From Loktanella sp. DSM 29012 (GTDB lineage Bacteria; Pseudomonadota; Alphaproteobacteria; Rhodobacterales; Rhodobacteraceae), in assembly GCF_900110705.1 (NCBI RefSeq), contig NZ_FOEJ01000001.1, positions 131,501 through 195,500 on the forward strand: a stretch of 64,000 nt of DNA, in the 5' to 3' direction. Shown here piece by piece: positions 34,833 to 44,500 of this stretch. How positions within the stretch are numbered: the stretch's first letter is position 1; the number at the start of each line of letters is the position of its first letter. A program made the translations under genes and the position numbers. A model generated the notes under the pieces. It ran no database searches. It saw only the letters and a list, made by a program, of their open reading frames with translations, and was not told the origin of the DNA.

Positions 34833-35738
34833 ATGACCGATGATGACCCCGAATTCCGCCGCGCCGTAGAGGCAAACGAGGCCAAGCGTCAGGCCGCCAT
34901 GAACGACCGCGAAGAGCAGGCCAGCAACGAGCCGGACGAAGAAGAGGCGGTGCGCGAGGCGTCGCACATGTCCGCCAAGCTGGTCTATCAGGTCGTCCGT
35001 CGTGAGGGCGACGAGGAACTGAAACGGCCAACGTCGTCACTGTTCTGGTCCGGCATCGCCGCCGGCGTCTGCATCAGCTTTTCCGTGATCGGCGAAGGTA
35101 TTTTCGGGGCCTATCTGCCGGAATCAAACTGGCTGCCGCTGGTCGAAAGCTTTGGTTACACCTTTGGTTTTCTGATCGTCATCATCGGACGGATGCAGCT
35201 GTTCACCGAAAACACGCTGACCACCGTGCTGCCGTTCCTTGCACGGCCAAGCCGGTATCTGCTGGGTAGCGTCGCACGGCTGTGGGCGATCGTGGTGGGG
35301 GCCAACCTGATCGGCTGTTTTATCGCGGCGATCTTTATCGCCTTTATCCCCGCCTTTGAACAAGAGGTCGTGGACGCCATGATCGTGGTGTCGAAACACG
35401 CGACGGAACACCCGCCGCTGATTGCGTTCTTCAAGGCAATTCCGGCCGGCCTGCTGATTGCGGCGCTGGTCTGGATGCTGGCCGCCGGAGAGGTGAACAA
35501 CTTTTTCATCATCCTGATCATGACATGGCTCATCGCGGCGGGTGGGTTCACCCATATCATCGCGGGATCGGTCGAAATGGCGCTGCTGCTGGTCATTGGC
35601 GAGATGGGGATCATTCACGCGGTGTTCGGGTTCTGGATACCGGTGTTTCTGGGCAACGTGTTCGGCGGCACGATCGTATTCAGCCTGATCACCTGGGGTC
35701 AGGTCCGCGAAGAAGTGCGCGCCCGCCGCGCCGATTAA
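34833..35738 (+). CDS. Formate/nitrite transporter (FNT) family channel
   Basis: This 301-residue protein has an acidic, helical cytoplasmic N-terminus (about 1-65) ahead of six helices of the FNT fold: SSLFWSGIAAGVCISFSV, LIVIIGRMQLFTENTLTTVLP, AARLWAIVVGANLIGC-like stretch and AGGFTHIIAGSVE. The long charged N-terminus resembles the YfdC subgroup, not FocA. The substrate (formate, nitrite or another small anion) is uncertain. AAGGAT precedes the ATG. Its stop overlaps that of the convergent EamA gene by four bases. Confidence 0.83.
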   Translation: MTDDDPEFRRAVEANEAKRQAAMNDREEQASNEPDEEEAVREASHMSAKLVYQVVRREGDEELKRPTSSLFWSGIAAGVCISFSVIGEGIFGAYLPESNWLPLVESFGYTFGFLIVIIGRMQLFTENTLTTVLPFLARPSRYLLGSVARLWAIVVGANLIGCFIAAIFIAFIPAFEQEVVDAMIVVSKHATEHPPLIAFFKAIPAGLLIAALVWMLAAGEVNNFFIILIMTWLIAAGGFTHIIAGSVEMALLLVIGEMGIIHAVFGFWIPVFLGNVFGGTIVFSLITWGQVREEVRARRAD

Positions 35739-36658
35739 TTGTGACCGACGGACCCGGTGACCTTGCGTTGCCGGGTCCGTTGCAGACCCAGATGGCGTTC
35801 GCGCAGGATGATCCCGATACCCGCCGCAATCACGATGGCCGCACCGATCAGCATGGTCCCTGTCGGCACCTCGTCAAAAAAGACATAGCCCACGATCAGC
35901 GCCAGCAGCATCGAGGTATAGTCAAAGGGTGCCACCAACGACGCCTCGGCGTAGCGGTAGCTGGAGGTCAGGAAAATCTGACCCAGACCGCCCAGCAGCC
36001 CCGCCACGATCAACAGGGCCAGCCGGTCAGCCGACGGGACGGCCCAGCCCCACGGCAAGGTCAGCAACGACAGACAGGTGGCGGTCACGGAAAACCAGAA
36101 CACGATGGCGGCGGTGGATTCGGTCGCGACCAGCTTGCGCACGAAAACCTGCGCGAGTGCTGCACAAATCGCCCCCATCAGCACCAGAACAGCCCCCAGC
36201 GTTTCGGCCGTGCTGGCACTGGCCCCGATGGACAGGCGCGGCGACAGCACGATCAAAACACCCGCCATGCCCACGGCCACGGCGGTCAGACGAAATTTGC
36301 CCACCTGTTCGTTTAGGAACATCGCGGCAAAAACGACCACCAGCTTCGGTGCGGCATAGCCGATGGCGGTCACCTCCGGCAGGGGCAGCAACCCCAGACC
36401 GGCAAAGCCCAGACCCATCGCGGTCGTGCCCACCAGCCCACGCCAGACATGGCCCATCGGATTGGCGCTGCGCCAGCCTGTGCGCAATTCGTGCCGCATG
36501 GCAAGCCAGCCCAGAATCACCGGCAGGGCACAGAGCGAGCGAAAGAATACGGCCTGCCCCGGCGGCACCTGATCGGATGCGGCCTTGATCAGCGCGGACA
36601 TGGCCACGAACAGGCAAACCGAAAGAATCTTGAAGGCGATACCGTGCAAGGGTTGCAT
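35735..36658 (-). CDS. EamA-family (DMT superfamily) transporter
   Basis: This 307-residue inner-membrane protein has ten predicted helices in two EamA repeats: repeat 1 has FFRSLCALPVILGW and EVTAIGYAAPKLVVVFAAMFLNEQVG; repeat 2 has IVFWFSVTATCLSLLTLP and ASLVAPFDYTSMLLALIVGYVFFDEVP. The family exports metabolites such as amino acids or precursors; the substrate is unknown. It is alone in orientation between the FNT and App1 genes. Confidence 0.86.
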   Translation of the reverse strand: MQPLHGIAFKILSVCLFVAMSALIKAASDQVPPGQAVFFRSLCALPVILGWLAMRHELRTGWRSANPMGHVWRGLVGTTAMGLGFAGLGLLPLPEVTAIGYAAPKLVVVFAAMFLNEQVGKFRLTAVAVGMAGVLIVLSPRLSIGASASTAETLGAVLVLMGAICAALAQVFVRKLVATESTAAIVFWFSVTATCLSLLTLPWGWAVPSADRLALLIVAGLLGGLGQIFLTSSYRYAEASLVAPFDYTSMLLALIVGYVFFDEVPTGTMLIGAAIVIAAGIGIILRERHLGLQRTRQRKVTGSVGHN

Positions 36659-36712
36659 GTGGCGGTCCTTTTTCGCCGACCCTACGCCGCAGCGAAACCA
36701 TCCGAAAGGGGG

Positions 36713-37717
36713 TCAGGCGGCGGGTCTGACCGCGACCGCCAAGCGGGCCAGCGCATCGCGATAATCCGTCGACACGCTGACAGGCACGTTCACAGCCCCC
36801 AGCCGTTCAATCTGGAGCCGGTCATCCGTATCCAGACCGTCGACGGTCGTGCGCAGCACCACATGCAGGACGCGTCCGGGGTGGCGAATGGCGGCATCGG
36901 CGTAGATATGCGCATCATGCTGGCCGGTATCGCCGATCAACACCACCGGCAGATCGGGGTTGGCTGCCATCAGACGGTCCACCGCATCGCCCTTGTGGCT
37001 ACCGTGGCTGGCGGTGATGAACTGATCCTTGCCGAAACCGTAGTCCTTGAGGAATTTCGGTGCCACCGGCAGTCCCGCCCGCGCAAAGACATCGTCGAGA
37101 AAGTCGTGAAAATTCCACGGCGAAGAGCTGACGAAATAGACAGGGTTGCGGCCATCTGCATGCAGCATTCGCATCAGTTCGACCCCATCGCCAAAGACCT
37201 CACGGCTTTCGACGCTACCGGTAAAGGATGTCCACAGGTTGCGCAGGGTGGAATAGGCCCCCGTGCGCATCATCGTGTCGTCAATGTCGGACACCACCAT
37301 CAACTGTGCCGCAGGATCAGCAACCAACACCGGGCAGGTCGCAGTGGCGTCACCTGTGGACACGGTCACGTCGATCCAGCCGGTTCTGCCGTCGCGCGGC
37401 AACAGCAGGGTGAAATATCCCTCGGCATCGGATACCGCCGTCACATCACCGGCGCTGACGGTGACATCCGCCACCTCATGCGTGGCGAACAAGCGCAACA
37501 TTTGCCGCGCATTGGCCAGACGGCTCCCACCACCCGGCGCACGCTCTGACGCGCGCAAGGCCAGGATGCGGCCCCGCGCGATCAGATGTTCGGGCGTGGC
37601 ATAACCGTGGTAGGGTTCGATCACCAACCGGGTCAGATCGCCCCGGAAAAACACCCCTTCCACCGCGCGTTCCACCGCAGCAGCGGCCCGCAGCACAAGA
37701 CGTTTGATCCCGGTCAC
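36713..37717 (-). CDS. App1-like (DUF2183) HAD-type phosphatase domain protein
   Basis: This 334-residue protein has the phosphatase motif DIDDT (Asp144 to Thr148) in VVSDIDDTMMRTG, plus SSSPWNFHDFLDDV and LIGDTGQHDAHIY at the third and fourth motif positions. It matches the catalytic domain of yeast phosphatidate phosphatase App1. An N-terminal beta-rich region of about 130 residues contains LPRDGRTGWIDV. There is no signal peptide. It starts at a GTG overlapping the upstream TGA, so it is coupled with the dehydrogenase gene. A lipid phosphate substrate is inferred from family only. Confidence 0.83.
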   Translation of the reverse strand: MTGIKRLVLRAAAAVERAVEGVFFRGDLTRLVIEPYHGYATPEHLIARGRILALRASERAPGGGSRLANARQMLRLFATHEVADVTVSAGDVTAVSDAEGYFTLLLPRDGRTGWIDVTVSTGDATATCPVLVADPAAQLMVVSDIDDTMMRTGAYSTLRNLWTSFTGSVESREVFGDGVELMRMLHADGRNPVYFVSSSPWNFHDFLDDVFARAGLPVAPKFLKDYGFGKDQFITASHGSHKGDAVDRLMAANPDLPVVLIGDTGQHDAHIYADAAIRHPGRVLHVVLRTTVDGLDTDDRLQIERLGAVNVPVSVSTDYRDALARLAVAVRPAA

Positions 37718-38871
37718 TGTCCCGGCACGACGCGAATGATGGACCCCGGATCGGCGTCGATCAGCACCAGCAATTCACCGTTGTCCAACACCTCGACATC
37801 GCGGATGCGGCCCAGGTCGCGCAGCAGACGTTCTTCGCCCACGACCTGACCATCCTGAAGTTTCAGACGCACAAGCGCACCCGGGTTCAGGCCTGCGATG
37901 AACAGATCGTCCTGCCAGTCGGCATAATCGCCGTCATAGAACCCGATGCCGCCCGGCGCGATCACAGGGTCCCAATAATAGACGGGCTGCTCCATGCCCT
38001 CGCGCGCACTCTCACCGGACCCAACGGGCGAACCGCTGTAGTTGACCCCATAGGAAATCACCGGCCAGCCATAGTTCAGGCCGGGTTCGGGGCGGTTCAA
38101 CTCATCCCCGCCACGCGGACCGTGTTCCATCGTCCACAGCGCGCCGTCAGGGCCAATGTCGGCCCCCTGCACGTTGCGATGCCCGTAAGACCAGATGCTG
38201 TCGATGCCATCAGTCCCGACAAAGGGGTTGTCAGACGGCACGCTGCCATCGGCATTCAGGCGAATGATCTTGCCGTAGGTGGTGTTGATATCCTGTGCCA
38301 GCACGCGGTCGGCGGGGGTGCTGTGTTCGCCGGTGGTGATGAACACCTTGCCATCCGCGGTCGGCACGACCCGGCTGCCGTAATGCATCGTCGCCTGCGA
38401 TGGCGGTGTCTGCACAAAGATTTCCTGCACGGCGGACAAGGTATTTCCCGTCAGCGTCGCACGCGCGGCGACAGTCCCAGTGCCGCCGTCATACCGTTTT
38501 GCATAGGTCAGATAGATCGTGCCGGTCTGTGCGAAATCGGGCGCAATCGCCACATCCAGCAAACCACCCTGCCCGCGTGCATCAACCTGCGGCACCCCGG
38601 CAATGGGATCGGACAACACACCGTCGGCACTGACACGGCGCAAAGTACCCGGACGTTCGGTCACCAGATACGACCCGTCCGGCAGTGCAGCGATACCCCA
38701 GGGATTCGCCAGACCCTCTGCCAGAACGCTTGTCGTGACAGGCGTCGCGGGCAAGGCGGGTGCGCGCGTCTGACTGGCGAACGCCGGCTGGAAATCGGTG
38801 TTCGGCGCACCCTGCTCGACTTGGGCGCAGGCCAGGGTCGGCAGGATCATCATTATGGCGGCAAATCTCAT
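37714..38871 (-). CDS. PQQ-dependent aldose sugar dehydrogenase-like protein
   Basis: This 385-residue protein has a signal peptide ([17 protein letters not shown]). The beta-propeller of the GDH-B/YliI family is evident: [61 protein letters not shown] and [12 protein letters not shown]. It should oxidise aldoses in the periplasm using pyrroloquinoline quinone. The Cys in the signal region is not in a canonical lipobox. Its ATG overlaps the queG stop. Confidence 0.87.
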   Translation of the reverse strand: MRFAAIMMILPTLACAQVEQGAPNTDFQPAFASQTRAPALPATPVTTSVLAEGLANPWGIAALPDGSYLVTERPGTLRRVSADGVLSDPIAGVPQVDARGQGGLLDVAIAPDFAQTGTIYLTYAKRYDGGTGTVAARATLTGNTLSAVQEIFVQTPPSQATMHYGSRVVPTADGKVFITTGEHSTPADRVLAQDINTTYGKIIRLNADGSVPSDNPFVGTDGIDSIWSYGHRNVQGADIGPDGALWTMEHGPRGGDELNRPEPGLNYGWPVISYGVNYSGSPVGSGESAREGMEQPVYYWDPVIAPGGIGFYDGDYADWQDDLFIAGLNPGALVRLKLQDGQVVGEERLLRDLGRIRDVEVLDNGELLVLIDADPGSIIRVVPGQ

Positions 38872-39923
38872 GGTATCTCCCCGTTCAGTCGGGCCGAGGC
38901 CCAGCGCGCAGCATCGGCCACAACCGAGTCGGCGTCATCCATCAGGGGGGTCAACGCCGACCGCAGGTCAGGGTTCCCCGAATTTCCGATCGCATAGCAC
39001 ACGTTGCGCACGAAACGGTCCCGCCCGATCCGTTTGATTGGCGATCCCGAAAACCGCGCGCGAAAGCCCGCATCATCCAGGGCCGCGAGCTCGGCCAGCG
39101 GCGGCGCGCGCAGATCATCACGTGCAGCCAGTCGCACATCCTTGGCGGCAATGGCGAACTTGTTCCAGGGACAAACGGCCAGACAATCGTCGCAACCGTA
39201 GATGCGGTTGCCCATGCTTGCACGTAGATCGGGATCGACGGGACCACGGTGCTCGATCGTGAGATAGGAAATGCAGCGCCGTGCATCCAGCTGAAACGGG
39301 GCCGGAAAGGCATCTGTCGGGCAAACATCCAGACATTTGCGACAACTGCCGCAGTGTTCCTGTTCGGGCGCATCCACATCCAGTTCCAGCGTCGTAAAGA
39401 TCGCGCCGAGGAACACCCAATTCCCCAGATCGCGCGCCAGCAGATTGGTATGTTTGCCCTGCCAGCCCAGTCCCGCCGCTTGCGCCAGCGGTTTTTCCAT
39501 CACCGGGGCGGTATCGACAAAAACCTTGATCTCGGCACCGGGTGACTGGTCGATCAACCAGCGCCCCACCTGCTTGAGCCGCTTTTTCACCACGTCGTGA
39601 TAATCCCGCCCCTGCGCGTAGACCGAAATCGCGGCGCGATCGCGCTGCTCAAGCACAATCAAGGGGTCTGCATCGGGCGCATAGTTTTCGGCCAACATGA
39701 TGATGGACCGCGCTTGCGGCCACAACGCCGTCGGATCGCCGCGCCAGGCCATCCGGTCAGCCATCCAGGCCATTTGCCCATGCCGCCCGTCAGCAACAAA
39801 GGCCGCCAGCCGGTCCGGCAGATCCCTGACCGCATCAGGCCGGCAGATCCCGACCTTGGCAAATCCGGCGTCCAGCGCAAAGCGGCGCAACCGTTCGGTC
39901 AGATCAGGGCTTTTTCTGGTCAT
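38868..39923 (-). CDS. queG: Epoxyqueuosine reductase, start codon inside a repeat
   Basis: This 351-residue protein has the cobalamin-binding region ([31 protein letters not shown]) and two 4Fe-4S clusters ([17 protein letters not shown] and [13 protein letters not shown]), the QueG pattern, followed by a C-terminal HEAT-like segment. It reduces epoxyqueuosine to queuosine in tRNA. The start ATG, the AGGA ribosome-binding site and the first four codons (MTRK) lie within the conserved tail of intergenic repeat copy D. No better start is available before the conserved core begins near residue 8. Confidence 0.93.
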   Translation of the reverse strand: MTRKSPDLTERLRRFALDAGFAKVGICRPDAVRDLPDRLAAFVADGRHGQMAWMADRMAWRGDPTALWPQARSIIMLAENYAPDADPLIVLEQRDRAAISVYAQGRDYHDVVKKRLKQVGRWLIDQSPGAEIKVFVDTAPVMEKPLAQAAGLGWQGKHTNLLARDLGNWVFLGAIFTTLELDVDAPEQEHCGSCRKCLDVCPTDAFPAPFQLDARRCISYLTIEHRGPVDPDLRASMGNRIYGCDDCLAVCPWNKFAIAAKDVRLAARDDLRAPPLAELAALDDAGFRARFSGSPIKRIGRDRFVRNVCYAIGNSGNPDLRSALTPLMDDADSVVADAARWASARLNGEIP

Positions 39924-39964
39924 AAATATCCTGGGGGAGTCCGCAGGACGGGGGCAAAGCCCCC
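39910..39964 (-). repeat. Intergenic repeat copy D, overlapping the queG start
   Basis: On the minus strand a hairpin GGGGGC-TTT-GCCCCC is followed by CCCCCAGGATATTTATGACC and AGAAAAAG. The last 20 nt match copy B at 18 of 20 positions. In copy B the triplet corresponding to the queG ATG is TTG. Confidence 0.75.
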
Positions 39965-39971
39965 AAAGTGG

Positions 39972-39995
39972 GGTGGGTGGGCGGGCCCACCCACC
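39972..39995. repeat. GC-rich hairpin after the GST gene
   Basis: GGTGGGTGGGC, GG, then GCCCACCCACC, an 11-bp perfect stem with a 2-nt loop. It lies between the GST stop and repeat copy D, without a T run. It may protect the GST mRNA 3' end or weaken read-through into queG. Confidence 0.55.
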
Positions 39996-40001
39996 GCCGC
40001 G

Positions 40002-40667
40002 TCAAAAATCAAGATCGGCATAATGCGCAGGTGGCAGAAAACCGGGCACCTGATCGGCCAGCAAGGTGCGGAACGCGGGCCGCGACTTGATCTTGGCGTA
40101 CCAGTCCTTGACCACCTCGGACCGGTTCCAGTCCACATCCGAAATATAGTCGAGGCAGGACATCTGTGCAGCAGCGGCGAAATCGGCCAGCGTCATCTCG
40201 TTGCCGGCCAGCCAGCGCCGCTTTTCCAGCAGACCCGTCATGTAATCCAGATGAAACCGCACGGCGCGGCTGCCGGCCTTGACGTTGGTGCTGTCGGGGT
40301 ATCCGGTGCCCATCACCTTGCGGAACACACGTTCGCCCACCAGTTTCACAGTGCATTCGTGATAGAACGTATCGTCGAACCACCCGACCAGGCGGCGCGC
40401 CTCATAGGCGGCGTCGGGATCGCGGGGCAGCAGCGGTGGATTCGGATAGGCCTGTTCGAGGTATTCGCAGATCGCCGTGCTCTCGGACATCAGCTTGTTG
40501 CCCAGCCGCAGCACAGGGACCTTGCCGGCCGGATTGCGGCGCAGGAAATCAGGATCTTTTTCCCAATAGCGTTCCTGCGTCAATTCGACCTCGATCCGCT
40601 TTTCCGCAAGGCTCAAGCGGACTTTGCGGGAAAAAGGGGACAACGGGTAATGATACAGCCGGTTCAT
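40002..40667 (-). CDS. Glutathione S-transferase
   Basis: This 221-residue protein has a thioredoxin-fold N-domain with YHYPLSPFSRKVRLSLAEK (active Ser/Tyr region), NPAGKVPVL with cis-Pro and the glutathione-binding SESTAICEYLE, and an all-helical C-domain with LAGNEMTLADFAAAAQMS. The substrate is unknown. It precedes queG, a pairing I know from Rhodobacteraceae genomes. Confidence 0.9.
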   Translation of the reverse strand: MNRLYHYPLSPFSRKVRLSLAEKRIEVELTQERYWEKDPDFLRRNPAGKVPVLRLGNKLMSESTAICEYLEQAYPNPPLLPRDPDAAYEARRLVGWFDDTFYHECTVKLVGERVFRKVMGTGYPDSTNVKAGSRAVRFHLDYMTGLLEKRRWLAGNEMTLADFAAAAQMSCLDYISDVDWNRSEVVKDWYAKIKSRPAFRTLLADQVPGFLPPAHYADLDF

Positions 40668-40722
40668 AGGGTTCTCGCAGGGGTATTGGGTCCCACTTCA
40701 ATGCCGCAAGCGCAGGCCCGGT

Positions 40723-41439
40723 TCAATCCTCGAAACAGGACGCGCGGCCGTCCGCCTGAATGGTCGCGGCCCCGTCCATGATGCTGGCGGTGCGGCTGCG
40801 CTGCCAATCCGTCGGATTCGCGGCATCGCGCCCCTTGGGATCGGGTAGCACCATTGCCAGCCGGGCCGCCTGAAGATCGGACAGCTCTGCCGCCGAAACA
40901 CCGAAATAATGCGGCGCGGCGGCCCCGACGCCGAACACGCCAGTGTCGAATTCGACCACGTTCAGATACAGCTCCAGCATCCTGCGCTTGGGCCAGAACG
41001 CCTCTGCCAGGGGGGTCCAGACCGCCTCGATGGATTTGCGCACCCAGGACCGGCCCTGCCAGAGAAAGACATTTTTCACCACCTGCTGACTGATGGTCGA
41101 TCCGCCACGGGCGGCACCCTCTTCCATCGCGGCGCGGATGGCGGTCACGTCCAGCCCCCAATGCAGGCAGAAATTCGCGTCCTCGGCCGCGACAACCGAC
41201 CGGGCCATGACGGGGGCGATGTCGTCCATTGCCACCCAATACCGTTCGGTGCCGCCCAGGCGCCAGCCTTCGGCCAGTTGATAGGGTGTCACCGGGGGAC
41301 CGATCACGCGGTAGGCCAGCGTCGAGACGACGACGAGGCCCAGCAAGCCGGCAAGACCCAGCGTCACGGCCCGGCGCATCCGACGTCCCAGGGCAGGTTT
41401 GTCGGTCGTCTTGGTTTTCGCGGATTTCTTTTTCGCCAT
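40723..41439 (-). CDS. mtgA: Monofunctional peptidoglycan glycosyltransferase
   Basis: This 238-residue protein has a cytoplasmic Lys-rich N-terminus, one membrane anchor (about 25-45) and the GT51 domain: VAAEDANFCLHWG with the catalytic Glu, GGSTISQQVVKNVFLW, RKSIEAVW and KRRMLELYLNVVEFD. It polymerises lipid II into glycan strands without a transpeptidase domain. It follows gltB on the same strand but is separated by a terminator-like hairpin. Confidence 0.93.
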   Translation of the reverse strand: MAKKKSAKTKTTDKPALGRRMRRAVTLGLAGLLGLVVVSTLAYRVIGPPVTPYQLAEGWRLGGTERYWVAMDDIAPVMARSVVAAEDANFCLHWGLDVTAIRAAMEEGAARGGSTISQQVVKNVFLWQGRSWVRKSIEAVWTPLAEAFWPKRRMLELYLNVVEFDTGVFGVGAAAPHYFGVSAAELSDLQAARLAMVLPDPKGRDAANPTDWQRSRTASIMDGAATIQADGRASCFED

Positions 41440-41487
41440 ACCGCATAAGCCACGGCGCGGTGCGCTGGGTCAAGACGGGCGGATGTG

Positions 41488-41518
41488 CAAACGCCCCGCA
41501 GGCGATGCTGCGGGGCGT
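41488..41518 (-). terminator. Terminator-like hairpin after gltB
   Basis: On the minus strand ACGCCCCGCA pairs with TGCGGGGCGT over 10 bp with an 8-nt loop, followed by only TT. It lies 26 nt past the gltB stop, ahead of mtgA. Confidence 0.65.
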
Positions 41519-41544
41519 CAACGTCTTGCGCTGTGGCGATCAGG

Positions 41545-44500
41545 TCATTCCGCCGGGATCGCAGCCTCTTCGGCGCTCAGCGGGACGGGCAGGTTGGCCA
41601 GCATTTCCTTGGGGCAGACCTGCACGAAGTTGCGCAGTTCATCGTCCCAATGTTGCAGGATCTCCTGCGCCTTCTTGCTGCCGGTCTCGTCCGCGTGGCG
41701 CTGAACAAGGGTCCGCAACTGGTTGGTCCAGTGATCCATCGTGACCGGGCAGGTCACCAGCGTTTCCATGTTCATCAGGTCCGCCGCCGTGCCGTCGGGG
41801 TCATACAGATAGGCCATGCCACCTGTCATGCCGGCACCAAAGTTGGCACCGATCGACCCCAGGATCACTGCAACCCCGCCGGTCATGTATTCGCAACCGT
41901 TTGTGCCGCAGCCCTCGATCACGACATGGGCACCGGAATTGCGCACCGCAAAACGTTCACCGGCGCGGCCCGCCGCGAACAGGTAACCGGCGGTCGCACC
42001 ATAGAGCACGGTGTTGCCGATTATGGTGTTCTTGGCTGCGACCAGCGGCGATTGCATCGGCGGTCGCACGATGATCGTGCCACCGGACAGACCCTTGCCG
42101 ACATAGTCGTTGGCGTCGCCGGACACCTCCAGCTTCAACCCGTGAACAGCAAAGGCCCCCAGTGATTGCCCGGCGGACCCCTTGAGCTTTACCGTCAGAT
42201 GGTCGTCCTGAAGGCTGTTACGCATGCCGAACCGCTGCACGATGTGCGACGACGTCCGCGTGCCGATGGTGCGCAGCGTGTTCTGCACTGCATATTCCAG
42301 CTGCATCTTTTCACCGTCCTTGAGGAAGCGTTCCGCGTCCTTGACGATTTCGACGTCCAGCGTGTCCAGAACCGCATTGCGCGGCTGGTTCCGGTCGTAG
42401 GTGATCCGGTTCGCCCCATCCACGGTGATCAGCAGCGGGTTCAAGTCCAGATCGTCCAGATGCGCGGACCCGCGGCTGACCTGCGTCAGCAGATCAGCAC
42501 GGCCAATCACGTCCGCAATGCTGCGTGCCCCGATGGATGCGAGGATTTCGCGCACCTCGGTCGCGTAGAAGGTGATGAGGTTCACCACCTTGTCAGCGTT
42601 GCCGGTGAATTTCTCGCGCAGGGCTTCGTCCTGCGTGCAGACACCGACCGGGCAGGTGTTGGACTGACACTGACGCACCATGATGCAACCCATTGCGATC
42701 AGGGCGGCGGTGCCGATGCCGTATTCCTCTGCGCCCAGCATGGCGGCCATGACGATGTCACGACCGGTCCGCAAACCACCGTCGGTGCGCAGCGTGATGC
42801 GCGACCGCAGGTTGTTCATGGCCAGAACCTGATGCGCCTCTGTCAGGCCCATTTCCCACGGCAGGCCTGCGTATTTGATCGAGGTGCCGGGCGACGCGCC
42901 CGTCCCGCCGTTGTGACCCGAGATCAGGATGATGTCGGCTTTTGCCTTGGCCACGCCGGCGGCGATCGTGCCGACACCCGAGGATGCCACCAGTTTCACC
43001 GTCACCTTGCAGTGCGGGTTGATCTGTTTCAGGTCGTAGATCAGCTGTGCCAGATCCTCGATCGAATAGATATCATGGTGCGGCGGCGGTGAAATCAGCG
43101 TCACACCCTTGGTCGAATGGCGCAGCTTGGCGATCAGGTCGGTGACCTTCATGCCGGGCAGCTGACCACCCTCGCCGGGCTTGGCTCCCTGCGCGACCTT
43201 GATTTCCAGTTCTTCGCAGGCAAGCAGATATTCCGCCGTCACGCCAAAGCGACCGGATGCGACCTGCTTGATCTTGGCAGACCGGTTGTCACCGTTCGCA
43301 TCGGGCGTGAAATCATCCGGGCTTTCGCCGCCTTCGCCGCTGTCGGATTTCGCACCGATGCGGTTCATCGCGATGGACAGGGTACGGTGCGCCTCTGGCG
43401 ACAGCGCACCAAGGCTCATGCCGGGGGTCACGAAACGCTTGCGGATCGAGGTGATCGATTCGACCTCCTCGATCGGGATCGGCTTGCCCAGCGGCTTGAT
43501 CGCCAGCAGGTCACGCAGATGAATCGGCGGGTTGGCCTGCAGCGCCTTTGAATACTGCTGCCACAGCGCGTAGGACGATTTCGCGCAGGCCGCCTGCAGC
43601 ATGTGCATGGTCTGCGCTTCCCAGGCGTGCTTTTCGCCGGACCGGCGGGATTTGTAGAAACCGCCGATGGGCAGGATGTCGGTGGATTGCTTCCAGCCGT
43701 GGGCGTGGACCTCTTCCAGCTTGGCCTGGATACCGTTGATGCCGATGCCGGAAATACGCGAATGCATGCCGGGGAAATATTCCGCGCACATGGCGCGCGA
43801 CAGGCCGACCGCCTCGAAATTCAGGCCGCCACGGTAGGACGACAGGACGGAAATCCCCATCTTGGACATGATTTTCAAAAGGCCCGCGTCGATGGCCTTG
43901 CGATAGCGGGCGACGGCCTCGGTCAGGGTGCCGTCGACCAGGCCGCGGTTCACGCGGTCCGCGATGGAATCCTGCGCCAGATAGGCGTTCACCGTGGTTG
44001 CGCCACAGCCGATCAGCACTGCAAAATAGTGCGGGTCGATACATTCGGCAGACCGCACGTTCACCGAACAGAACGTCCGCAGCCCCTTGCGGGTCAGGTG
44101 CGAATGCACGGCGGAGGTCGCCAGAATCATCGGCATCGCGACCTTTTCGGCGGACTGGTGCGCGTCGGTCAGGACGATGTGCCCTGCGCCGGACCGCACG
44201 GCGTCCTCTGCCTCGGCCCGGATCCGGGCCAGCGCATCGCCAAGCGCATGTTCGCCGGATTCGAATGTGCAATCAATGTGCACGACCGTATCGCCAAACT
44301 GTTCGACCATCTTTTCGAATTCGGCGTTCGCGATGAACGGGCTTTCGAGGACGATGATTTCGGTCTGGCTACTGTCCTGATCTAGAACGTTTTTCAGGTT
44401 CCCGAACCGTGTCTTCAGCGACATCACCCGGCTTTCGCGCAAGCTGTCGATCGGCGGGTTTGTCACCTGGCTGAAGTTCTGGCGGAAGAAGTGCGACAGC

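Noticed and set aside
37714-38871. Lipoprotein signal in the PQQ dehydrogenase
   Set aside because: The Cys follows T-L-A, which is not a good lipobox; ordinary signal peptidase cleavage after ACA is more likely.
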